A stretch of DNA of 64,000 bases, from assembly GCA_035384565.1 (NCBI GenBank), contig DAOOIT010000027.1, positions 1 through 64,000 of the forward strand. Reading direction: 5' to 3'. Shown one piece after another: positions 24,812-31,268 of the stretch. Numbering within the stretch: position 1 is the stretch's first letter; the number at the start of each line of letters is the position of its first letter. Made by a program: the position numbers and the translations under genes. Under the pieces are notes generated by a model. It made no database searches. It saw only the letters and a program-made list of their open reading frames with translations, and had not been told where the DNA came from. The stretch comes from Planctomycetota bacterium. GTDB taxonomy: Bacteria > Planctomycetota > PUPC01 > DSUN01.

Positions 24812-26007
24812 CGGCCCTCCCAGCGTGCGAGCACGATCGCCGAGTTGGTGCCACCGATGCCGTAGGCGTTGCAGAGGGCGACTCGCACGTCGCACGTCCG
24901 CGCCTCGTTCGGCACATAGTCCAGGTCGCACTCGGGGTCGGGCGTCTCGTAGTGAATGGTGGGCGGCACGATGCCGGTCTGAAGGGTCCTGATGGTGGCG
25001 ATGGATTCGAGGGTGCCGGCGGCGCCGCAGGTGTGCCCGATCATGGACTTGTTGGCCGTGATAACGAGGCGTCGGGCGTGGGCGTTGAAGACGGCCTTGA
25101 TGGCGGCCGTCTCGATCTTGTCGTTATACGGGGTGCCTGTGCCGTGGGCATTGACGTGCTGGACGTCTTCGGGACTGACGCCTGCGTCGTCGAGGGCGCC
25201 CTGCATGACGGCGGTGATGCCTCTGCCGCTGGTATCGGGGGCAGTCATGTGGAAGGCGTCATTGTTCATCGCGTGGCCGAGGACTTCGGCATGGATGGCC
25301 GCGCCGCGGGCCCTCGCGGCGTCCAGTGCTTCGACGAGGATCACGCCTGCGCCTTCGGAGAAGATTGTGCCCTGGCGGTTCTTGTCGAAGGGACGAACGA
25401 TCTCGGGCGTGATGGCGCGGAGCGCGCTCAGGCCGCTGTAGGACATCAGGGCCAGTTCGTCGTAGCCGCCGGCGATGGCTCGCTCGCAGCGCCCCTCGCG
25501 AATGAGGTCCACGGCGTAGCCGATGGCCGCGACACCCGAGGCGCAGGACAGCGACAGTGTTGCCGCGGGTCCGCGCAGACCCCATCGCCGCGCGGCTGCG
25601 ATGGCGGCGGCCTGGAAGTCGAACTCGGCGAGCCAGCGGGGGTCGGGCGTTTCGCCGCGAGTCTGGGCGGCCAGCAGCTTCTCGCCGTGCTCGCAGCCGC
25701 CGAAGTTCGTGGCCAGCACGATCCCCGCCGAACGGAGTTCTTCCCCTTCGAGCCGTGCATCGGCGAGGGCCTGCTCGATGGCGGCCAGGGCGTACTGCTT
25801 CGCTCGGCTCGCCTCGGGGTCGGCGAACGCGAAGCCTCTCACCTCGCCGCCGTTCGTGTTGCGAAAGGGGCTGGCGTCGAAATGCGTGATGGGGCCGACC
25901 GCATCGCGCCCCGCGCACAGCCCGGCCCAGAACTCCGCCACGGAGTTGCCGTTGGGGGCGATGGCGCCCAGGCCGGTGATGACGAGGCGGGGGGCAGAAG
26001 TAGGCAC
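24808..26007 (-). CDS. beta-ketoacyl synthase II-type condensing enzyme (399 aa)
   Basis: A FabF/KS-alpha-type enzyme that condenses acyl-ACP with malonyl-ACP. The full catalytic triad is present: Cys155 in LSCASG, His288 in NAHGTGTPYND and His325 in IGHTCGAAG. The glycine-rich end GIGGTNSAIVL is typical. The start is GTG at 26007; the ribosome site is weak, and upstream is a nonamer repeat array. It is directly coupled to the degenerate ketosynthase downstream. No acyl carrier protein, ketoreductase or malonyltransferase gene is in the window, so the product (fatty acid, polyene or polyketide) cannot be assigned; the pairing argues against plain housekeeping FabF. Confidence 0.9.
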   Translation of the reverse strand: MPTSAPRLVITGLGAIAPNGNSVAEFWAGLCAGRDAVGPITHFDASPFRNTNGGEVRGFAFADPEASRAKQYALAAIEQALADARLEGEELRSAGIVLATNFGGCEHGEKLLAAQTRGETPDPRWLAEFDFQAAAIAAARRWGLRGPAATLSLSCASGVAAIGYAVDLIREGRCERAIAGGYDELALMSYSGLSALRAITPEIVRPFDKNRQGTIFSEGAGVILVEALDAARARGAAIHAEVLGHAMNNDAFHMTAPDTSGRGITAVMQGALDDAGVSPEDVQHVNAHGTGTPYNDKIETAAIKAVFNAHARRLVITANKSMIGHTCGAAGTLESIATIRTLQTGIVPPTIHYETPDPECDLDYVPNEARTCDVRVALCNAYGIGGTNSAIVLARWEGR

Positions 26008-26020
26008 GTGCAGACCGCCA

Positions 26021-26127
26021 ATAGGACCGATTGGACCGAGAGGACAGGTAGGACAGGCGGCCTACTGCGGACGCACAGGCCTTCATCGTTCCATCGGTCC
26101 TATCCGTCCTATCGGTGCCATGCCTAT
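26021..26127. repeat. nonamer (9-nt period) array arranged as an inverted pair
   Basis: The left arm has four exact 9-nt steps (ATAGGACCG, ATTGGACCG, AGAGGACAG, GTAGGACAG; 26021-26056). The right arm has the complementary units (CGGTCCTAT at 26095, CCGTCCTAT at 26104, CGGTGCCAT at 26113, with a leading CGTTCCAT). They are separated by about 30 nt and fill the gap between the threonine aldolase stop and the ketosynthase start. Confidence 0.82.
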
Positions 26128-26150
26128 CCTAGCCCCCGCGTTGCCGGCGA

Positions 26151-27191
26151 TCAAGCCGACATCAGCACCCGCTTGAAAATGGCCACGGCGTCGAGCACCT
26201 GCTCGCGGGTGACATCGAGATGGGTGACGAGCCGGATGCGGTGCGGAGCGGTGTCGTACATCAGAACGCCGGCCTTCGCCATCGTGTGCTTGAGGGCGGC
26301 CGCGGTCATTCCCGTGCGAGAACAGTCGAAGAAGACCATGTTGGTCTCCACCTCGCCGGGGTCGAGGTCGAGGGTGTCAATCTCCGCGAGGCCCTGGGCG
26401 AGGAGGCGGGCGTTGGCGTGGTCTTCGGCGAGCCGCTCGACGTTGTGCTGGAGCGCATAGATAGCCGCCGCAGCCAGAATGCCGGCCTGGCGCATCCCGC
26501 CGCCGAACACTTTGCGCCAACGGCGCGCCCGCTCGATGAAGTCGCGCGGCCCGGCCACGATGGAGCCCACGGGGCAGCCCAGGCCCTTCGAGAAGCAGAG
26601 GGTGGCGGAGTCGCAATGCCGCGTGTAGTCGGTGGGCCTGACTCTCTTCTCGACGCAGGCGTTGAGCAGCCGCGCGCCATCGAGGTGCAGGCGGATGCCG
26701 TGACGCCGGGCCACCTCGCCAATGCCGACCACTGTCTCGACGGGGTAGATCGAGCCGCCGCCGCGGTTGTGGGTGTTCTCGATGGCGATGAGCGCCGTGG
26801 GGCCGTGATGGACGTTCTTCGGCCGGATCCGCGCTTCGACCTGTTCGGGCGTCATGATGCCTCGCCGTCCGTCCACCGGCGCCACCTGCACGCCGGACAA
26901 CGCGGCAATGGCCGCGCTCTCGAGGTTGTAGCAGTGGGCGTTCAGGTCCACGATCATTTCGTCGCCCGCCTGGGTCCAGGTCTTGATCGCCACCTGGTTG
27001 GCCATCGAGCCCGAGGGGGTGAAGAGCGACGCCTCCATGCCGTAGAGCTCGGCGCACAGTTCCTCGAGCCGGTTGATCGTCGGGTCCTCGCGGGCCACGT
27101 CGTCGCCGACCTCGGCGTCGGCCATCGCCTGGCGCATGGCGGGCGAGGGCCTGGTCACGGTGTCGCTGCGCAGGTCAATGGGCAGTTCCAT
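26151..27191 (-). CDS. ltaE: low-specificity L-threonine aldolase (346 aa)
   Basis: A PLP enzyme of the beta-eliminating lyase family that cleaves threonine or allo-threonine to glycine and acetaldehyde. DLRSDTVTRP at the N-terminus and ALIAIENTHN are family signatures. Residues HLDGARLLNA include the cofactor-binding Asp, and Lys202 in CFSKGLGCPVGS is the Schiff-base lysine. AAGGGA lies about 9 nt before the ATG at 27191. It lies between the DUF123 gene and the ketosynthase pair in a same-strand run, without evident functional linkage to either. The symbol follows the family; the exact stereo-preference is unknown. Confidence 0.92.
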   Translation of the reverse strand: MELPIDLRSDTVTRPSPAMRQAMADAEVGDDVAREDPTINRLEELCAELYGMEASLFTPSGSMANQVAIKTWTQAGDEMIVDLNAHCYNLESAAIAALSGVQVAPVDGRRGIMTPEQVEARIRPKNVHHGPTALIAIENTHNRGGGSIYPVETVVGIGEVARRHGIRLHLDGARLLNACVEKRVRPTDYTRHCDSATLCFSKGLGCPVGSIVAGPRDFIERARRWRKVFGGGMRQAGILAAAAIYALQHNVERLAEDHANARLLAQGLAEIDTLDLDPGEVETNMVFFDCSRTGMTAAALKHTMAKAGVLMYDTAPHRIRLVTHLDVTREQVLDAVAIFKRVLMSA

Positions 27192-27203
27192 CGCTGGTCC
27201 CTT

Positions 27204-27707
27204 TCACCCCAATACCTGATAAGGCATCCGCGGCTTGCGGACGAAGTAGGTGAGATGCGCCGGGCAGCCGTGGACGCAGTCGGAAGAGCCGAATCCGCGA
27301 ATCGGTGCGACGGCCCCTGGCCGCCGCTGAATGCTCTGATTGAGTCTGCACTCCTCGCGCCGCTCAGACGGGTAGGGGATGGCAGCCACGAGCGTCGAGG
27401 CGGGGAGAGCGAGGAGATGGTCAACGTGCCAGTGCAGTTTCTTGACCCGCCGCTGGTGCCGTGCGATGCGGGCGGCAAGGCCGTTCATCGCGCTGCCGCA
27501 GTAGACGTAGTAGCCCTTTCGGAAGCCACAACGCCCGAGCCGCCCAATCGCGGCTTCGCTGGCAGCACCGAGCCGAATCACGAGACAATACGCGCCCCCC
27601 GCGGGCTGGTCAGGGCGGATAGGACGTGGCCTGCGCGTCGGCCCGCCAACGGCAGATGTCGTCGTGGTCCTATCGGTCCTATTATCCGTCCTATCGGTCC
27701 TACTCAT
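27204..27707 (-). CDS. DUF123 (COG1833) GIY-YIG-like protein with repeat-derived N-terminus
   Basis: The conserved core starts at GGAYCLVIRLG and contains GRLGRCGFRKGYYVYCGSAM, then WHVDHLL and the cysteine-containing CRLNQ and DCVHGCPAHL. This matches DUF123, a small family related to GIY-YIG nucleases (some members occur in endonuclease III fusions). The only plausible start before the core is the ATG at 27707, which overlaps the dinG stop. The first ~15 codons then read through the nonamer array and give SRTDRTDNRTDRT, followed by a basic, proline-rich linker. A real translation start without this tail may have been lost. The gene is 12 nt upstream of threonine aldolase. Confidence 0.8.
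   Translation of the reverse strand: MSRTDRTDNRTDRTTTTSAVGGPTRRPRPIRPDQPAGGAYCLVIRLGAASEAAIGRLGRCGFRKGYYVYCGSAMNGLAARIARHQRRVKKLHWHVDHLLALPASTLVAAIPYPSERREECRLNQSIQRRPGAVAPIRGFGSSDCVHGCPAHLTYFVRKPRMPYQVLG
27665..27703. repeat. nonamer array over the dinG stop and DUF123 start
   Basis: Units of about 9 nt on the plus strand: TGGTCCTAT (27665), CGGTCCTAT (27674), CCGTCCTAT with 3 extra bases (27683-27694), CGGTCCTAC (27695). This is the same consensus as the right arm at 26095. A single inverted unit (GGATAGGACG) lies at 27618-27627. It contains the dinG stop codon (27700-27702) and encodes the first residues of the DUF123 protein. Confidence 0.8.
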
Positions 27708-30576
27708 GGCCTCTTGCCGAGCCTCCATGCGCCCTCAGGAATGCCCGGATCATGTCGCACAGGTGGCGCGGGTTGGCGGCCGTGCGATAGCCGGTGGGCA
27801 GCGAGCGCAGGAAGCTGGAGCCGTAGTTGCGGGTGAGCACGCGGCGGTCGAGCACCACGACGACGCCACGGTCGGTCTTCGTGCGGATGAGGCGCCCGGC
27901 CCCCTGCTTGAAGCGGATGACGGCGCTGGGCAGCGAGTAGTGGCGGAAGGAGCTGAAGCCGCGCGCCTGCACCTCCTCGCACCGCGCCTGGACCACGGGT
28001 GCCGTGTGCACCGCGAACGGCAGCTTGGTGATCACCAGGCAGCTCAGCGACTCGCCCGGCACGTCCACCCCCTCCCAGAAGCTGTCAGTGCCAAGGAGCA
28101 CGGAACCGATGTCGCGGCGGAAGAGGTTCGTGATGCTGCGCCGTTCGCCGTCGAAGCCCTGGCCGAGGACGAGGATGCTCTCGGCCTCGAGGGCCGCCTT
28201 GAGCTTGGGGTAGGCGTCGTTGAGCATCGCGTAGGCGGTGAAGAGCCCGAGGCCCCGCCCCTCGCTGGCGCGGAAGATGTCAATGAGGAGGTCGCTTACG
28301 TGCGCCGAGAAGTCGCGCTCGGCCGCGTCGGGCTCGGGCAGGAAGTTGGGCACAAGCACGAGCATCTGGCGGTCGTAGTCGAAGGGCGAGCCGACGTCCT
28401 CCTCGACGAGCCGCCCCTTCTCCATCTGGTCCAGGCCGATGCGGTCCTTGAGGAACTCGAAGCTGCGGCCGGCCGTGAGCGTGGCCGAGGTGAAGACGAT
28501 GGTGTCCTTGCGGTCGTAGAGGAGTTCCTTGAGTTTCGGCCCCACGCGCACGGGGGCGGCGGCAACGCGGTACGTGGGCGTCTTGCGGCCGTACTGTTCG
28601 ATCCAATAGACGAAGCCCTCGTCGCCGGCAGCGACGAGGAAGTCCAGCGCCTCCTGCACCTCGGCCAGACGTCCGTCGAGGCCGCGAAGATCGCAGATGG
28701 ACTCTGCGCGGTGAGGGAAGTCGCGCTCGGCGAGGAGTTCGAGCCCTTCGGCCAGGCGCTCGAGCTGCTGGCGGAGCTGTGCGAGGGCCGCAACGAGCGT
28801 CTTCTTCTCGGCGCCCACGGGGTCCCAGAGCCGCTCGTCGCGGTGCTCGGCGTCGTAGCGCACGCTGTCGCCGCCCTTGCGCGCGGCCTGGAACACGGCC
28901 TCAATGGTCTGAAGGAAGACGTCGAGACGGCTCTCCACCTCCTCAATGTCGGCGTAGATTTCCACGATGAAGCGGTCGAGGCGCTGCTCGTCGTCGGTGA
29001 GGTGGTGCTCGCGGCCCTTCTTCATTCGGTAGCGGATGCTGGGCAGCAGGCCGCGCTCGGGGGCGTTCTTCTCGCGGCGGAGCAGGCGGCGGAGCAGGCG
29101 CAGCACCTCCCACCGGTCGATCTGGCAGCCGAGGTGCTCGGTGGCCGCGTCCTCGAGGTTGTGCGCCTCGTCGAAGACGATGTGGGCGTAGGGCGGAAGC
29201 ACGGGGCTCTCGATGCCGATCTCGGAGAAGACGACGGCGTGGTTGGCCACGACGATGTCGGCCAGCATGGCCAGGGCGCGGGCCTTCTGGAGGAAGCAGT
29301 GGCGCCACTCGCGGCAGTTGGGTCCGCCGCACTCGTCGCCGGCGGAACAGAGCTTGGGCCACAGGTCGCGCTCGCGAAAGGCCAGGAAGCCGGTGCACTC
29401 GGCCACGTCGCCCGTCTGGGTGTCGGCGGCCCACACGAGGATGGGCAGCAGGGCCAGGCGCTCGTCCTCGGTGAGTTCGCGCTCGGCCTCCTCGAGAAGG
29501 TAGAGCAGCTTGCGGACGCACAGGTAGTTGGCCCGCCCCTTGATCAGGGCGGCCTCGAACTTCGCCGCCAGCGTGCGCTCGAGCAGCGGCAGGTCTTTGA
29601 AGAAGAGCTGCTCCTGGAGGTTCTTGGTGTTGGTCGAGACCACGATCTTGTCGCCGTTTGCCACGGCCCAGTGGATGGCGGGCACGAGGTAGGCGATGGA
29701 CTTTCCGACGCCGATGCCGGCCTCGACGAGCAGGTGCCGCCCCTCGTTGAACGCCTCGGCGACCAGCTCGACCATGCGGGCCTGCTGCGGGCGCAGCTCA
29801 TAGCCCGGCACGGAGCGCTCGAAGACGCCTCCAGGGCCGAAGAGCCCCACGAGTTGCGGCACGTCGAGCCGCTGGGGCGGCGGGCGCTGGCTGGGGTCGA
29901 ACTCGCGCCGCGCGCTGCGGCCCTGTTCGATGGTCTCGCTGAAGTCGCCCAGGAGTCGCCGGTAGTTGGGCGCGGCCACGTCGAAGGCCCCGGTCAGCCG
30001 CTTCGCCTCCGCGGCGAGGAACAGGTGGCGGGCCGGCCAGTTCGTGAGGCCGGAGACGGCGCTCAGCGCGGCCACGACCTCGAAGGGCAGTTCCTCCAGC
30101 CGCTCGAGCAGACGGCGCCACAAGGGCACCAGCACGCGGGCGTCGTCGAGCGCGCGGTGCCGCTCCCCCACCTGGAGGCCCAGGGTGAGCACCATAGTGT
30201 CGAGGTCGTGGTGCTCCAACGCGGGGAACAGGATGCGGCTGAGCTCGAGGGTGTCGAACACGGTGTTGCCGAAGAGGCCGTCGGACTTCTCACGCAGGAA
30301 GCCGGCATCGAAGGAGGCGTTGTGAGCCACCACCGGGTCGTCGCCGAGGAAGCGCAGGAACTCGCCCAGGACGGCTCGGCTCGGGGGCTGGCGGCGAAGG
30401 TCCGCGTCGGTGATCCCCGTGAGCTTCGTGATCGCCAGGGGCAACGGGCGGCCGGGATGGGCCAGGTGCGCGAACTCCTCCTTCACCTCGCCGTCCACCA
30501 CGCGCACCGCGGCGAACTCGATAATCTCGTTCGTGGGCGCATCGAGGCCGGTCGTCTCGAGGTCCAGGAAGACCAG
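27700..30576 (-). CDS. dinG: DinG-type ATP-dependent helicase with N-terminal 3'-5' exonuclease domain
   Basis: An XPD-like superfamily 2 helicase fused to a DnaQ-type exonuclease. Exonuclease motifs: FLDLETTG (motif I), VAHNASFDAGFL (II), HRALDDARVL (III). Helicase motifs: Walker A EAGIGVGKS, DEAH box FDEAHNLED, and a C-terminal QGAGRLIRT. Cysteines in NYLC and in the CSAGDECGGPNC...HC cluster fit an Fe-S domain. Motif I is encoded upstream of the first ATG/GTG/TTG in the frame (GTG at 30507). The frame stays open to a TAG at 30634-30636, and the DNA in between is a heptad array. I place the start at a CTG (30576); ATC or an annotated truncation are alternatives. The gene ends inside a nonamer array. 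Confidence 0.85.
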   Translation of the reverse strand: MVFLDLETTGLDAPTNEIIEFAAVRVVDGEVKEEFAHLAHPGRPLPLAITKLTGITDADLRRQPPSRAVLGEFLRFLGDDPVVAHNASFDAGFLREKSDGLFGNTVFDTLELSRILFPALEHHDLDTMVLTLGLQVGERHRALDDARVLVPLWRRLLERLEELPFEVVAALSAVSGLTNWPARHLFLAAEAKRLTGAFDVAAPNYRRLLGDFSETIEQGRSARREFDPSQRPPPQRLDVPQLVGLFGPGGVFERSVPGYELRPQQARMVELVAEAFNEGRHLLVEAGIGVGKSIAYLVPAIHWAVANGDKIVVSTNTKNLQEQLFFKDLPLLERTLAAKFEAALIKGRANYLCVRKLLYLLEEAERELTEDERLALLPILVWAADTQTGDVAECTGFLAFRERDLWPKLCSAGDECGGPNCREWRHCFLQKARALAMLADIVVANHAVVFSEIGIESPVLPPYAHIVFDEAHNLEDAATEHLGCQIDRWEVLRLLRRLLRREKNAPERGLLPSIRYRMKKGREHHLTDDEQRLDRFIVEIYADIEEVESRLDVFLQTIEAVFQAARKGGDSVRYDAEHRDERLWDPVGAEKKTLVAALAQLRQQLERLAEGLELLAERDFPHRAESICDLRGLDGRLAEVQEALDFLVAAGDEGFVYWIEQYGRKTPTYRVAAAPVRVGPKLKELLYDRKDTIVFTSATLTAGRSFEFLKDRIGLDQMEKGRLVEEDVGSPFDYDRQMLVLVPNFLPEPDAAERDFSAHVSDLLIDIFRASEGRGLGLFTAYAMLNDAYPKLKAALEAESILVLGQGFDGERRSITNLFRRDIGSVLLGTDSFWEGVDVPGESLSCLVITKLPFAVHTAPVVQARCEEVQARGFSSFRHYSLPSAVIRFKQGAGRLIRTKTDRGVVVVLDRRVLTRNYGSSFLRSLPTGYRTAANPRHLCDMIRAFLRAHGGSARGHE

Positions 30577-30590
30577 ACGGCGGTACGAGG

Positions 30591-30662
30591 GATTGCCGAC
30601 TTGCGACTTGCGATTTGCGATTGCAGACCCGTCCTACCGCATCTTACGTCTCGCGTCTCAGG
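30591..30662. repeat. two heptad arrays between cupin and dinG
   Basis: The first array has five exact 7-nt steps: GATTGCC, GACTTGC, GACTTGC, GATTTGC, GATTGCA (30591-30625). A second array of a different consensus follows: TCTTACG, TCTCGCG, TCTCAGG (30642-30662). It runs over the cupin stop codon (30658-30660). The first array extends into the open frame ahead of the dinG exonuclease motif. Confidence 0.8.
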
Positions 30663-30999
30663 GCGTCACATCCACCTTGTCTTTGGGCAGGTACTCGCTC
30701 TTGATGAACACGGCGTCCATCGGCTCGGCCGTGTCGTTGACGATGTTGTGGACATCGCCTGGCTCCATCCGGAAGGCGTCGCCGACGCGGACGCGGTATT
30801 CCTGCCCGTTGACGATCACGAGCGGCGTGCCGCGGGTGAAGTAGAACGTCTCTTCGACCTTTTCGTGGAAGTGGGTGCCGAGCTGCTGGCCGGGGAGGAA
30901 CCGGAGCACTCCCCAGTCGAGCCGCGGCCCGCGGAAGAGGTACTTCACCCCGTGGTCGCCGTCGCGGCACTGCTTCTCGCCTTCGTTCACGAGTTCCAT
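30658..30999 (-). CDS. small single-domain cupin protein (113 aa)
   Basis: A one-domain cupin (Cupin_2 type) with metal-binding motif 1 GTHFHEKVEETFYFTRG and motif 2 MEPGDVHNIVND. Such proteins act as small dioxygenases, isomerases or ligand sensors; the substrate cannot be inferred. The start at 30999 is fixed by AGGAGG about 8 nt upstream. A TATAAT lies upstream at 31063-31068 on the minus strand with a poor -35. It sits between the EF-G-like gene and dinG, both on the same strand. Confidence 0.88.
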   Translation of the reverse strand: MELVNEGEKQCRDGDHGVKYLFRGPRLDWGVLRFLPGQQLGTHFHEKVEETFYFTRGTPLVIVNGQEYRVRVGDAFRMEPGDVHNIVNDTAEPMDAVFIKSEYLPKDKVDVTP

Positions 31000-31062
31000 G
31001 GTCGCTGCCTCCTGTCGTGCTCCAAGCCCCATCGCGTCGCAGCAGGCCCTGCGACGCGCACC

Positions 31063-31091
31063 ATTATACGCGATCCCTCGGCGTCGGGAAA
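31063..31091 (-). promoter_or_regulatory. possible promoter of the cupin gene
   Basis: On the minus strand: a perfect TATAAT (31068-31063) with a weak -35 (TTTCCC, 31091-31086) at 17 nt. The -10 match is good and the -35 poor, so confidence is modest. Confidence 0.45.
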
Positions 31092-31119
31092 CACAAAGAG
31101 GAGGTTCCGCGCATGCCCC

Positions 31120-31190
31120 GTCGGTCCTATCGGTCCCATCCGCTCCACTCGTGCATAGGACAGATGGGACCTTTGGGACGGATGGACCGC
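31120..31190. repeat. nonamer hairpin (inverted 9-nt arrays)
   Basis: The left arm is TCGGTCCTA, TCGGTCCCA, TCCGCTCCA (from 31121). The right arm is ATAGGACAG, ATGGGACCT, TTGGGACGG, ATGGACCGC (31155-31190). The loop is about 5 nt, so this would fold into a long imperfect hairpin. It lies between the EF-G-like stop and the cupin promoter. Confidence 0.82.
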
Positions 31191-31268
31191 TGCGATTCCC
31201 GGCGGGGCCAAGAAGCAGGGGCCGCCCATGCGGCCCCTGAAGGCGGTTGTGGAAACAGCGGGCGAGAG

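Noticed and set aside
30505..30507. GTG at 30507 as the dinG start
   Set aside because: It would remove exonuclease motif I, whose codons lie in the same open frame just upstream; kept only as an alternative.
27664..31158. A very long open frame on the plus strand opposite dinG, cupin and flanking genes
   Set aside because: It is the shadow of GC-rich minus-strand genes; its translation is repetitive Glu/Val/Ala/Leu/Gly-rich with no domain, and the minus strand has clear motifs.
26021..31190. CRISPR-like arrays
   Set aside because: The repeat units are 7 or 9 nt and contiguous, with no spacers and no cas genes.
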